From Sulfurovum sp. AR (GTDB lineage Bacteria; Campylobacterota; Campylobacteria; Campylobacterales; Sulfurovaceae), in assembly GCF_000296775.1 (NCBI RefSeq), contig NZ_AJLE01000006.1, positions 310,001 to 374,000 of the forward strand: 64,000 bases of DNA, in the 5' to 3' direction. The position numbers and the translations under genes are program-made. The notes beneath the pieces were generated by a model. The model saw nothing but the letters and a program-made list of their open reading frames with translations. It was not told where the DNA came from and made no database searches. Of this stretch, positions 46,562 through 56,326 are shown one piece after another (positions within the stretch are counted from its first letter, which is position 1; each line of letters begins with the position of its first letter).

Positions 46562-48865
46562 CTAGAATTTGGTTCCCATGGAGAACTCAAATGCTTGTGT
46601 TCGATCATCAACCTCTTCATCTATCGGATACGAGAATACGAGATTGATCGGTCCAAATCCTGACTGCCACTCAACCACCACACCCGTAGATGATCTTGTG
46701 ATCTCATTAAAACTATCCTCACCGATCATACCGTAATCATAGAAGAATGCCAGTCTCATCTTTGCTGCCTCAGAAAGAGGAATACTTGCTTCCACACTTG
46801 CAGAGGCTCTATGTTTACCCCCCGTACGCGTAGAAGTCGTTGGGTCCAATGGAGAAAGAGAATAAGGGTTATACCCTCTGACTGATCCTATCCCCCCTAA
46901 ATAGAGTTTCTCAGCAATAGGAAGATATGTATCACTATCGCTTGCAATCGTTGTCATTCTTCCTTTAAGGCGTAAGATAAGATCATAATCGATCCAATCT
47001 TCCAATCCATAATAAAAACCTACTTTTGCACTTGTTTTGAGAATATTGGCATATCCACCAGGATAGTCAATTTGTTCAGTTGCATTCAAGTCATCTCCAT
47101 CCAATTGTCCATATTCAAAATTCAAAGCTGCGATCATTCCTTCTCTTGGTACATAGAAATCATCTGTGTTGTCAAAACTTATACTTGCAAACAAGGAAGT
47201 CTTTTTATACTGATCATTATAAAGATTAAAATAATAGTTATCGAACAGTGTCGTATTTGTATCATTGATCGTTGACTGATTATCAACATATCCCAACCCC
47301 ACGGAAGCATGGAAATATCTATAAAATTCCCTTCCTATGTTCACTGATCCACCTAACTGATCTTGTGTATAATCTATATACTCATACTCTTTTTTGTAAA
47401 GACTTACACCCAGACTATACATACTGTCCCACACTTTTGGATTGACGAAAGAGAGCGTATAATTGGTTGACCTTTTTGATACTTCAAAGCCTAGAGTTGT
47501 ATTAATACCCGAACCAAAGAAGTTTCTGTCTGAAATGGAGGCATTAAACATTAACCCTTCCCAACTTCCGTATCCACCTCCCGCAGAGATCGTACCTGTG
47601 GAGGTCTCTTTGACTTTTACAAGAAGATTGATCTTGTCTGCTGAGATCCTTTGACTCTCAACATCGACTTTTTCAAAGAATCCTGTTCTTCCCAAGGCAT
47701 TCTTTGAGTCTTTAAGATCTCTGGCACTGAATGTATCGCCAGGTGCCAAATAGATATAACGGCGGATCACCCTGTCTTTAGTCGTGTCATTACCCGAAAT
47801 GATCACATCATTGATCGTCACAACTTCTCCAGGTTGAACCACATAATTAAGGTTAATGATCTTCTTTTCGGGATCTTTATGCATTTGCGGAGAAACTTTG
47901 ACAAATGCATAACCAAGGTTACCTACCTCCTCTTCCAAAATACTTATATCTTTTCGCATACGCTTAATGTTAAATATCTTACCTTCTTTCAATATCAGTT
48001 CATCTTTGAGATCTTCGGTATCAAGCCCTTTGACATCCTGGGAGATACCTATGGTTCCTACACGATACTGTACACCCTCAATGACTTGATAATCTACTTT
48101 AGCCTTATAAGAACCAAAATCTACCCTCATCAGCGGTTTACTTACATAAGCATCCAAATACCCATGTCTCATATACACATCTTTGACTCTATACGCATCA
48201 TATTCAAGCTGATCTACCGTCGCTTCACCGTTATTTCTCCAAGGCATCCAACCAAGAAAATCTTTTTCTTTGTTCGCCAGCTCCAATTCAAGATCACTTT
48301 GAACCAACTCCTCAGCACCTACGAAGTTTTGTTCCTCGATAATGATCTTCTCACCTTTGTTGACATCAAACACGATCGCAATACTGCTTTCCCCTATAGG
48401 AGTTGTACTCACATCAACCACTGTGTCGTAATAGCCTTGACTTTCCAACTTGGCGATCAGTGTTCTTTTGGCTTTCTTCACACGTCTCTCATCATAGAGA
48501 TCACCCTTTTTAAGGCCTATACCCTCCAAAAGCTTCATACCATCATCACCTGATCCATACCCTTTGATATCGACATTTGCGATAGCCATTTTTTCTTTAA
48601 AATGATAAATCAGTACCCCACCCTGTTGGTCTACCCACACATCTTTAAAATATCCTTGCGCAAAAAAGTTTTTAATGGAAGTATTGATCTTTCCAGCATT
48701 TATCTCTTCACCTACATGGATGCCGGCGATCTCTTTTGCAGATGTTGGAGAAAGATGCGAAAGACCTTCAAATTTAATCTGTGTGACTTTCTGAGCTGAA
48801 AGGAGTGAACCTATAAGCATCCAAGAAAGTAATATCTGAGCCAGTACCGTCTTTTTGATCATCAT
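46562..48865 (-). CDS. bamA: Outer-membrane assembly factor BamA
   Basis: 767 residues. Signal peptide, five POTRA domains (about 25-345) and a C-terminal beta-barrel ending FEFSMGTKF. The barrel contains the VRGY motif (GIGSVRGYNPYSLSPLD) of the Omp85 family. It inserts outer-membrane proteins. Transcribed alone; tyrA is divergent. Confidence 0.95.
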   Translation of the reverse strand: MMIKKTVLAQILLSWMLIGSLLSAQKVTQIKFEGLSHLSPTSAKEIAGIHVGEEINAGKINTSIKNFFAQGYFKDVWVDQQGGVLIYHFKEKMAIANVDIKGYGSGDDGMKLLEGIGLKKGDLYDERRVKKAKRTLIAKLESQGYYDTVVDVSTTPIGESSIAIVFDVNKGEKIIIEEQNFVGAEELVQSDLELELANKEKDFLGWMPWRNNGEATVDQLEYDAYRVKDVYMRHGYLDAYVSKPLMRVDFGSYKAKVDYQVIEGVQYRVGTIGISQDVKGLDTEDLKDELILKEGKIFNIKRMRKDISILEEEVGNLGYAFVKVSPQMHKDPEKKIINLNYVVQPGEVVTINDVIISGNDTTKDRVIRRYIYLAPGDTFSARDLKDSKNALGRTGFFEKVDVESQRISADKINLLVKVKETSTGTISAGGGYGSWEGLMFNASISDRNFFGSGINTTLGFEVSKRSTNYTLSFVNPKVWDSMYSLGVSLYKKEYEYIDYTQDQLGGSVNIGREFYRYFHASVGLGYVDNQSTINDTNTTLFDNYYFNLYNDQYKKTSLFASISFDNTDDFYVPREGMIAALNFEYGQLDGDDLNATEQIDYPGGYANILKTSAKVGFYYGLEDWIDYDLILRLKGRMTTIASDSDTYLPIAEKLYLGGIGSVRGYNPYSLSPLDPTTSTRTGGKHRASASVEASIPLSEAAKMRLAFFYDYGMIGEDSFNEITRSSTGVVVEWQSGFGPINLVFSYPIDEEVDDRTQAFEFSMGTKF

Positions 48866-48971
48866 TAAGCCTTCGTGTAATTTGCCACTATTCTATCTGT
48901 TTTTCAATAAGAATCTCATAAGAAACAGATAAATCATGCTATACTCTTTCAAAAAAGAAAGTAGGTATTTT

Positions 48972-49814
48972 ATGGCTAAAATCAAAGTCGGTATAGTTGG
49001 TTTAGGTCTGATGGGTGGTTCTTTAAGCCTTGCGCTTAAAAAACATTCCAAAGACTATTATTTCATAGGACTGGACCATAATGAACTTCATTGCTCACAA
49101 GCACTTCAACTCGGTCTCGTTGATGAAATCTGTACCTCTACCGAAGCACTCAAAAGCTGTGATATCATTTTTCTTAGTATACCTGTGGATGGCATTATCT
49201 CCGTTTCTCAACAATTAGGGCCTTTAAATGATAGATGTACCGTGATTGATCTGGGAAGTACAAAAGAGAAGATCTCTCTTTCTATTCCTTCAGATATCCG
49301 GCATCATTTTGTGGCGGCACACCCTATGACAGGTACCGAAAAGTTTGGGCCTACTGCGGCACTTGAAGACCTCTATACGGACAAAGTTGTCGTACTTTGT
49401 GACCTTGAAAAAAGTGGGGTACATCAACAAAATGTTGCCAAAAAACTTTTTACCGACATAGGCATGAATATCGTCTGTATGGATGCAAAGGAGCATGACA
49501 GACATGCTGCATTCATCTCTCATATGCCCCATGCGATCAGTTATTCCTTAGCAAACTCTGTCATGGCACAGGAAGATTCAAAAAGTATTGTTGCACTGGC
49601 AGGCGGAGGATTTAAAGACATGAGCCGTATCGCGAAATCTTCTCCCAATATGTGGGAAGATATCTTCCGACAAAACAAGAGCAATGTGCTTGAAGCCATC
49701 AACTCATTTCAGTCAGAACTGAAAAAATGCCAAAAGATGGTAGAGAATGAAGAGTGGGAGACGTTGAACGACTGGATGAGAGAGGCCAATACGTTACATG
49801 ATATTTTAGACTGA
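48972..49814 (+). CDS. tyrA: Prephenate dehydrogenase
   Basis: About 280 residues from ATG 48972, where the Rossmann start KVGIVGLGLMGGSLSLALKK begins; the upstream ATG at 48936 adds a non-conserved leader. Catalytic HPMTGTEKFGP, SHMPHAISYSLA and ALAGGGFKDMSRIAKSSPNMW blocks are typical. It makes 4-hydroxyphenylpyruvate for tyrosine. No chorismate mutase domain is attached. Confidence 0.93.
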   Translation: MAKIKVGIVGLGLMGGSLSLALKKHSKDYYFIGLDHNELHCSQALQLGLVDEICTSTEALKSCDIIFLSIPVDGIISVSQQLGPLNDRCTVIDLGSTKEKISLSIPSDIRHHFVAAHPMTGTEKFGPTAALEDLYTDKVVVLCDLEKSGVHQQNVAKKLFTDIGMNIVCMDAKEHDRHAAFISHMPHAISYSLANSVMAQEDSKSIVALAGGGFKDMSRIAKSSPNMWEDIFRQNKSNVLEAINSFQSELKKCQKMVENEEWETLNDWMREANTLHDILD

Positions 49815-49841
49815 CACAGCCTACTAGCATTATGAAACTCT

Positions 49842-51344
49842 TCACGACTGCTTAACGCGATCCACCATCTCTTTAAGTATTTTTTTGTCAATCTGGACAG
49901 ATGTATCCCCGTTTTTACGGGCATAGAGTTTACGGACCATCTCTTCTATTTTGGCATCCTCGCTCATATGACCATACAGTATCTTCAATGCTTCTGACTC
50001 GTTATAAGGACTTTCCGTTCGTCTTATGACTAGAGGCAACCATTTTAGTGTAGACATAAACAGCATACCTAAAGCAAAAGCTGCTGCCAACATCCACCAT
50101 GCTACACTTTTTACCTCTACCTCTTTTTCTACTACCACCTCTTTGGTCTGTACAGGTTGTGATATCTTTGTTTGCACCACACCGTTTGTATGGGGTTTTG
50201 CACTTGATGAAGATGCAGACGATGACTTCTTAATGGTAATATCGTAGGCATTCACAGCTAGCTCTTTGAGCTGTTTATCCTTTGGTCTTAACATGGAAAA
50301 GCTTCGTGCCGGGATCTCAAAGTCCTCTTCAGCTATAAAGGCAAAACTTTTACTGTAAGTGCTATAGAGCTCTCCATCAATCACCTTCGTCTCTACCTTA
50401 GCTTCATCGCTATACACTGTTACTCCAGCTATCTCATATTTAGGGAATTCAAAACTTTCCAGGTTACCCTTCCCCTCTATCTTCACGGTTAGATTGACCG
50501 GTTTGTTGGCTTTTACCTCCTGTGCATCGATCGTTGTATTGATCGTGAAGTCTCCTACGAGATCACTCTCTTGTGCCTGAGGGAGAACTTCTATCTGCAA
50601 CGTGTTTGATGCTGTCTGCTTCCATTTTGTTCCAAAGGTCATCCCGAAGATATCTCTTCTGCCTCTATCTGCTACACCTACTTTGGCATAGGCCGGGCTT
50701 ACTGTAAAATTCCCTTCTGCTTGAGGGGTAAGAAGATAGCGTACCTCTTGAACCTGATAGTTGCCTTTGATATAGGCATTTTGATCACCCACCTCTGTGA
50801 CGGTAAATCCCGGGAAACTTGGCGGTGTATACTGTATATCCTGTGAGAGTCTTACACTGTTCTTCAAAGCAAAATAGACCGTCACCATGAGTGATTCACC
50901 TACCATCACCTTTGTTTTATTTGCACGCATCTGCAAAGAGAACATATCACCGTTCTGCCCTAGTGATGCGCTGGATTTAACGATCTTTATCTCAATAGGC
51001 TGGGTGTTATACTTTTTGCCATCGATCTTCACTTCATAAGAAGGGATCGTTACATTTTGATCAGGAATAAAAGTAAAGGTTTTAGTCGTCGCATGCTCAC
51101 TTTTCATTTTTCCGTTGATATAGCTATAAGAACTGCTGCTTCCAGAATTCGTCTCAATGACTTTATGTCCATCGATCTTTTGAATATCCGGGAATTCTAC
51201 GTCATCCCCGATGGCTTTAATGCGTAGCTCAACAGCATTGCCACTGACAACCTCTGTACTTGATACCGTAGCCTCTACGCCATCGGCCCAGATAAACTGT
51301 AAAATCAATGCCAACACCAATAATACTTTACCAAGGTTTCGCAT
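49842..51344 (-). CDS. batD: BatD family protein (oxygen tolerance)
   Basis: About 500 residues from ATG 51344, preferred because AAAGGAG lies at the right distance and a signal peptide then begins (MRNLGKVLLVLALILQFIWA). Large periplasmic beta domains (BatD/DUF7847 type; VEATVSSTEVVSGNAVELRI) run to about residue 400, then a Ser-rich linker, one transmembrane helix (WWMLAAAFALGMLFMSTL) and a cytosolic tail. It is the last gene of the MoxR/Bat unit. Its start lies inside the frameshifted reading frame of batC. Confidence 0.88.
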   Translation of the reverse strand: MRNLGKVLLVLALILQFIWADGVEATVSSTEVVSGNAVELRIKAIGDDVEFPDIQKIDGHKVIETNSGSSSSYSYINGKMKSEHATTKTFTFIPDQNVTIPSYEVKIDGKKYNTQPIEIKIVKSSASLGQNGDMFSLQMRANKTKVMVGESLMVTVYFALKNSVRLSQDIQYTPPSFPGFTVTEVGDQNAYIKGNYQVQEVRYLLTPQAEGNFTVSPAYAKVGVADRGRRDIFGMTFGTKWKQTASNTLQIEVLPQAQESDLVGDFTINTTIDAQEVKANKPVNLTVKIEGKGNLESFEFPKYEIAGVTVYSDEAKVETKVIDGELYSTYSKSFAFIAEEDFEIPARSFSMLRPKDKQLKELAVNAYDITIKKSSSASSSSAKPHTNGVVQTKISQPVQTKEVVVEKEVEVKSVAWWMLAAAFALGMLFMSTLKWLPLVIRRTESPYNESEALKILYGHMSEDAKIEEMVRKLYARKNGDTSVQIDKKILKEMVDRVKQS

Positions 51345-52172
51345 CTTCACTCCTTTGACCTTTTTTACCTTCACCCATCTGGTACATCATCGTAGGTGTT
51401 TTTTTCTGTCCCATCTTTTTCATAAGACGTTTTAACTCTTGCTCTTGGAGCTTCTCTTCTTTGCTCATCTTCTTGGGTTCTTTGGCTTCAGATGATTCGT
51501 TATCACCTTTTTTCTCTTGGGGGTTTTTCTCTTTTTGGGCATCTGATTTTTCCTTATCACCCTCTTTTTTCTTCTGATCTTCTTTCTTTTTTTGCTCTTT
51601 GTCTTTTTGCTCTTTATTTTGTTTGTCCTGTTTCCTATTTTGATCTTTATTTTTTTGTTTCTGGTCTTTCTTATCCTTGTTTTGTTGTTGACCCTGATCT
51701 TTTTTACCGTCTTTATTTTGATCTTTTTCGTTCTTTTTGTCGTCTTTTTTCTCTTGTTCTTGTTTCTCTTGTTTCTTTTTTCTTTTTTTGCTACTTCTAA
51801 ATTATTCTTAGCTTCAGGATCATCACGATACTTCAAAGATTCTTTGTAACTCTCAATTGCTTTATCAAAATCACCATTTTTAAAATAGCTATTTCCTAAG
51901 TTATATTGTCTTGAAGCTTCATCTACACCTTTAGCATTTTTATACTCTTCTATCGCCTTATCATAATGACCTTTTTTATAATAAGTATTACCCAAGTTAT
52001 AATGTAATTCACTTGTAGCATTACTCTTTTTAATGTCTTCAAGTAAAGCAGCACTCTTACCATACTCTTTTGCCTCATAGGCCTTATTTGCCTCTTTGAT
52101 GGTTTTGAAGTCGGTAATTCCGGCATGAAGTAAAGCACCTGTACTTAGCATCACTAAGATCATCCTTCTCAT
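51328..52172 (-). CDS. batC: BatC-type TPR protein, probably read by -1 frameshift at an A7 run
   Basis: The zero-frame product is 235 residues (stop at 51465): signal peptide (MRRMILVMLSTGALLHAG), TPR repeats (ELHYNLGNTYYKKGHYDKAI and QYNLGNSYFKNGDFDKAI), then an odd Lys/Arg/Ile-rich tail. After GCA AAA AAA G (51782-51792), the -1 frame is open for 158 codons to TAA at 51328-51330. It gives a Lys/Gln/Asp-rich tail ending LKRLMKKMGQKKTPTMMYQM, the expected BatC style, and overlaps the batD start by 17 bp. Programmed slippage, a real mutation or an assembly indel are the options. Confidence 0.75.
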
Positions 52173-53140
52173 ACTTTTCTCCTTCTGGGCATCGAACTCA
52201 ATGAAATAAGCAGAAGCAACAGTCCTAGCCCCAATGGATAATAAAAATACTCTACACGCTCTTTCACTGTCACTTCACCCTTCTGCTGGTTTTGATATTT
52301 GCCTTTTATCACGGAAACCAGCTGCTTTATATCTTCTTTTCCTGTACTTGCCACCACATATGCACCATCATTCTCTTTGGCTAATTCACCCAAGGCATCG
52401 TTTCTTTGAGTGATCGCTATGGTACCGTCTTCAAGCGTGAAAGGTTTGCCATTCTCGTCGATCACAGGTGCTCCTTTTTCAGTTCCTACCAGTACGACAT
52501 AAAGATCGATCTTGTTTGCTTTCAGTATCTCTGAAAACCCTGCAATGGCCCCTTCATCTCCGCCATCCGTAAAGAGTACCAGCATCTTGGGTTTCTTTTT
52601 TTCAAGCAAAGAGCTTGCCAGCTCACCCAAAGCAGAGAGATCTGTCGAACCCATGTTGATATAGCTGTCATCTACGCCTTCCACCATCATTTTCAAAGTC
52701 TCTTTGTCACTCGAAAAAGGTGCCAAGACAAAAGGACTGTATGCAAAGGCCACTACACCTATCTCATCGCTCGGCATGGCATCAAAAAAGGTGTTCATCT
52801 TCTTTTTTGCGAAGGTCAAACGATTTGGATAGACATCGGTACTCCGCATAGAACCGGAGATATCCAGTGCAGTCAACAATGTCAATCCTTGCACTTCTAC
52901 TGTTCTGTCACCTTTTTCAATCACCGGTCTGGCCATTGCAACGATCATCAAAAAAAGTGCCAAAAGCATCAGTATGTTACGTACAACCATAGGCATACTC
53001 TCATCTGTCGCACTCAAACGTTTCAGTATCTTCTCATCAAAGATACGGGCAAGTCTCTCCTTATTTGTAGAGATGAGAAATGCAAAGATGACAAAAGGCA
53101 CGATCAGTGCCCAAAAAAACTGCGGATTGACAAAACTCAT
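52169..53140 (-). CDS. batB: BatB, VWA-domain inner-membrane protein
   Basis: 323 residues. Two N-terminal transmembrane helices (about 9-25, 54-70) and a C-terminal one (about 298-316) flank a VWA domain with the MIDAS DISGSMRSTD, a Thr in NMGSTDLSAL and FTDGGD. The metal site is complete. Acts with BatA as a membrane complex of the MoxR system. Overlaps batC start by 4 bp. Confidence 0.9.
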   Translation of the reverse strand: MSFVNPQFFWALIVPFVIFAFLISTNKERLARIFDEKILKRLSATDESMPMVVRNILMLLALFLMIVAMARPVIEKGDRTVEVQGLTLLTALDISGSMRSTDVYPNRLTFAKKKMNTFFDAMPSDEIGVVAFAYSPFVLAPFSSDKETLKMMVEGVDDSYINMGSTDLSALGELASSLLEKKKPKMLVLFTDGGDEGAIAGFSEILKANKIDLYVVLVGTEKGAPVIDENGKPFTLEDGTIAITQRNDALGELAKENDGAYVVASTGKEDIKQLVSVIKGKYQNQQKGEVTVKERVEYFYYPLGLGLLLLLISLSSMPRRRKV

Positions 53141-53142
53141 CG

Positions 53143-54060
53143 CTATAACCCCCTACTGTTTCTAATATAGACAAACATCAACAGACTCAAAATGGCCAAG
53201 AAAAGCGGGTAGATATAGAGGTAGGTATGCTGTACGATCTTTTTGTCATCGATCTTTGTTGCCTCAAGCTTGTCTATCTCATCATAGACTTGAGAGAGTG
53301 TCGCTGCATCCTGCGCACCAAATGCCAGTCCCTTACCTGCATCTGCCAATGCCTTCAGGTACTGCGCATTATAATCACGGGCATCACCTACACCGATGGC
53401 ATAGAGTTTGATATCACGCTTCTCTATCAAACTTTTCACATCTCCGAACGGTACCTTGCTCATATTATCTATACCATCGGTAAGTAAAATAGCGATCTTG
53501 GACTGGGCCTTGCTTTTGCTCAAAAGATTGTAACTCTGTACTATCGCATCGTTGATCGCCGTTCGTTTCCCTGCCATCCCCATCTCTTGCATTTTTGTGA
53601 TATCTGTTAAAAACTTCTTTTCAAACGTAAGCGGTGATGCGATAAAAGCAATGTCTGCAAATGTGACCATACCTATACGGTCATTCTCTCTTTTTTCTAT
53701 AAAGTCACCCACGACTTCCTTGACGACATCAAACTTGTTTTTCCATGGATCGGAAGGGTCAAACCCTTGCTGTCGCATCGAATCACTTGAATCAATGATC
53801 AGTACGATGTCGCGTCCCTCTTTTTTTGTATTCGAGTAGCTCTTTGTAAGTACCGGAGAAGCCAAAGCGATCACAGCGGTTGTGATCCCTACCCATTTTA
53901 ACACGGAGAGCAGGGAGGACTTACCTGCACTCTTAGCCATCAGTGTATTGACATGAGGGAAAAAAATAGCGCGGCTTCTCTCTTTACACCAGTGGCTGCA
54001 AAGAATGAATATGACTAATACCCCTAGTAGGTATGGATACTCAAAACTAAACTGACTCAT
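53143..54060 (-). CDS. batA: BatA, VWA-domain inner-membrane protein
   Basis: About 305 residues from ATG 54060, chosen because MSQFSFEYPYLLGVLVIFI is the usual BatA-like start. MIDAS is IDSSDSMRQQGF, then AGKRTAINDAI and LLTDGIDN. Transmembrane helices lie at both ends. Paralogue of the next gene batB; the gap is 2 bp. Confidence 0.9.
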   Translation of the reverse strand: MSQFSFEYPYLLGVLVIFILCSHWCKERSRAIFFPHVNTLMAKSAGKSSLLSVLKWVGITTAVIALASPVLTKSYSNTKKEGRDIVLIIDSSDSMRQQGFDPSDPWKNKFDVVKEVVGDFIEKRENDRIGMVTFADIAFIASPLTFEKKFLTDITKMQEMGMAGKRTAINDAIVQSYNLLSKSKAQSKIAILLTDGIDNMSKVPFGDVKSLIEKRDIKLYAIGVGDARDYNAQYLKALADAGKGLAFGAQDAATLSQVYDEIDKLEATKIDDKKIVQHTYLYIYPLFLAILSLLMFVYIRNSRGL

Positions 54061-54472
54061 CCGCCACCTGCACATAGAGGTTGAATTTGTTAAGGGTATC
54101 CTGATCTACCGTATCCACCTCTTTTTTATATTTATACTGTTCAAGGAGTGGTTCGAGTTGAGAAAAAATCTCTTTTCGTCTCTCATCTGTTGCCAAAAGT
54201 CTTGCATAATGTGTGGCTTCATACGCAGACTTCTTCGTCTCCTTCCAGTCTATCTTCTTCATCGCTTCAAGGTAGCCTTTGGCAAGATTGATCTTTCTGT
54301 TATCCCACAGTTTCTTCGCTACAAAAAACAAAATGGCCGCCACCAAGAGGATGGCAAAATCAATCAACCCCCAATAGATATAATAAGAACTGTCCGGTAT
54401 TTCAAGTAAGGGTTTGATGTCTCTAAGTTGCTCGTTTACATTTGCTGTTTGATTCGTATCCATTACTATCAC
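54047..54472 (-). CDS. Single-pass membrane protein of the MoxR/Bat operon (DUF4381-like)
   Basis: 141 residues; ATG 54463 (MDTNQ) is an alternative start. One transmembrane helix (about 34-54), preceded by IKPLLEIPDSSYYIYWGLID and followed by a basic helical cytosolic domain with ATHYARLLATDERRKEI. The position between DUF58 and batA is where DUF4381 proteins occur. Function unknown. Overlaps both neighbours by a few bases. Confidence 0.75.
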   Translation of the reverse strand: MIVMDTNQTANVNEQLRDIKPLLEIPDSSYYIYWGLIDFAILLVAAILFFVAKKLWDNRKINLAKGYLEAMKKIDWKETKKSAYEATHYARLLATDERRKEIFSQLEPLLEQYKYKKEVDTVDQDTLNKFNLYVQVADESV

Positions 54473-55296
54473 CTCATTCTTTTCATTAATTTGAGTGCCG
54501 GTTCTTCATGCGTATAGATCTTGGAGAACCGTATCCCCTGTTTTTTGAACTGTTTATAGAGTTTTTCATCATTGTCATGTAACGCTTTCTTGTAGTTTTT
54601 GAGTGTAGCACTGTTCACATCTCCTTCAAAGCTCTGTTTACTCTCCATATCTATCAGTCTGAGATACCCCAGTTCAGAAGGATTCTCTTCAAACCTGTCA
54701 CGGACCATCACGGCAAAGACATCATGCTTTTTACTCAATAACTTCAAGTCTATATCACCTACAAAATCAGACACGATAAAAAGCAAAGACTTCTTTTTTA
54801 AACGGTTATGCAGCGTCTCGACCAAGGCAGAGAAATCACCCTCTTTGCCTATCGGGTCAAAGGCAAACACATCTTCCACTGCTTTATGTACGGAAAAAAG
54901 TTTTTTACTTGCTTTACTTGCTTCATACAGCTGATCTGCAAAGATCATATGCGAAAACAGATCACTGTTTTTTACAGCAGAAAAGCCAAGCGTAGCCACG
55001 ACTTCTGCAATGATGTCCGACTTTTGTTTCACCGTACCAAAATAGACAGACCCGCCAAGCATCGAAACCACCACGACATTAAGCTCCCTCTCTTCTTTGT
55101 AGATCTTTACAAAAGGTTTGCCTAGTTTTGCCGTTGTTTTCCAGTCTATCTTACGTACATCATCACCATAGACATATTCACGGAGTTCTGCAAACTCAAA
55201 CCCTTCACCCTGAAAGAGCGAGGCATTGTTTCCTAGCATATCTCCATAAACCTGCTTTTTGGTTTTAAGGATAATCTTCTTAACAGCTTTGTTCAA
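54469..55296 (-). CDS. DUF58 family protein
   Basis: 275 residues. The DUF58 signature FAELREYVYGDDVRKIDWKTTAKLGKPFVK (shown here in parts: REYVYGDDVRKIDW) is at about 35-65. A VWA-like fold follows (LFIVSDFVGDIDLKLL) but the MIDAS is incomplete. It works with MoxR and the Bat proteins. It starts 11 bp after moxR. Confidence 0.9.
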   Translation of the reverse strand: MNKAVKKIILKTKKQVYGDMLGNNASLFQGEGFEFAELREYVYGDDVRKIDWKTTAKLGKPFVKIYKEERELNVVVVSMLGGSVYFGTVKQKSDIIAEVVATLGFSAVKNSDLFSHMIFADQLYEASKASKKLFSVHKAVEDVFAFDPIGKEGDFSALVETLHNRLKKKSLLFIVSDFVGDIDLKLLSKKHDVFAVMVRDRFEENPSELGYLRLIDMESKQSFEGDVNSATLKNYKKALHDNDEKLYKQFKKQGIRFSKIYTHEEPALKLMKRMR

Positions 55297-55307
55297 AACA
55301 AATACCT

Positions 55308-56255
55308 CTAAGGAATTGGAACAGCAGCTAAAATCTTCTCTATGATCTCATCCTGTGTCACCTCTTCTGCCTGTGCTTCATAAGAGAGTATGATACGATG
55401 GCGAAGGATCTCTTTTGCTATATAGGCGATCTCTATAGGTGACACATAATCCTGCCCTTTCAAGTAAGCGATCGCACGGGCAGCCTTATACATATCGATA
55501 CTTGCACGCGGACTTGCACCAAATTCGATATACGCTTCAAGCTCTTCAAGACCATATGCCTTAGGATCACGAGTCGCAGAAATAAGTTCTATGATATAGG
55601 CTTCGATCTCTTCATCCATATGCACCTGAAGTGCTTCTTCCCTGATCTTATTGAGATCCTCAATGGTTGCTACCTGTTGGATCTCTCCAAAACTGTTATT
55701 AGCTACACGTCTTGCGATCTCCAACTCTTCTTCTTTGGTGTTATAACCGACCACCACTTTCATCATAAATCTGTCCAGCTGCGCTTCGGGAAGTTCATAG
55801 GCACCCTCTTGTTCTACCGGGTTCTGTGTCGCCATGACTAAGAAGGGAAGGTCTATTTTAAAGGTTTCATCTCCAATGGTCACCTGCCTCTCCTGCATCA
55901 CTTCCAAGAGTGCAGACTGTACTTTAGCCGGTGCACGGTTGATCTCATCCGCAAGTAAAAGGTTGGTAAAGATAGGGCCTTGTTTGATCTTAAATGTATT
56001 GTTTGAAGGGTCGTAGATCTCAGTACCTATGATGTCAGAGGGAAGCAGATCAGGGGTAAACTGTACACGTTTAAAGTTCAGTCCGAGTGTCTTTGCCAGT
56101 GCATTGACAGCCGTCGTTTTTGCAAGTCCTGGGACACCCTCTAGCAAGATATGTCCGCGACAAAGTAAACCTGCCAAAAGTCCTTCGATCATCTTATCCT
56201 GTCCGACAAGGACTTTAGAAATTTCTGTTTTGATGTTTTCAATGGTTTGACTCAA
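55308..56255 (-). CDS. MoxR-type AAA+ ATPase
   Basis: 315 residues. Walker A region is LEGVPGLAKTTAVNAL, Walker B LLADEINRAPAKVQSALLE, sensor 1 MATQNPVEQEGAYELPEAQ. A chaperone-like ATPase acting on VWA proteins. It is first gene of the moxR-DUF58-DUF4381-like-batABCD operon. RBS AGGAGAG precedes the ATG. Confidence 0.94.
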   Translation of the reverse strand: MSQTIENIKTEISKVLVGQDKMIEGLLAGLLCRGHILLEGVPGLAKTTAVNALAKTLGLNFKRVQFTPDLLPSDIIGTEIYDPSNNTFKIKQGPIFTNLLLADEINRAPAKVQSALLEVMQERQVTIGDETFKIDLPFLVMATQNPVEQEGAYELPEAQLDRFMMKVVVGYNTKEEELEIARRVANNSFGEIQQVATIEDLNKIREEALQVHMDEEIEAYIIELISATRDPKAYGLEELEAYIEFGASPRASIDMYKAARAIAYLKGQDYVSPIEIAYIAKEILRHRIILSYEAQAEEVTQDEIIEKILAAVPIP

Positions 56256-56326
56256 GTTACTCTCCTACATTTTTATGTGAAAAGTATACTTTTGTGAGGT
56301 TAATTGAAGGTTAATATTTGAGGATA

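Noticed and set aside
47834..48553. Forward ORF of 239 codons across bamA
   Set aside because: Antisense to the POTRA-coding region, with composition unlike a real protein and no start context.
51492..51849. Forward ORFs rich in Phe/Leu opposite batC
   Set aside because: They are the complement of Lys-rich low-complexity codons, not hydrophobic membrane proteins.
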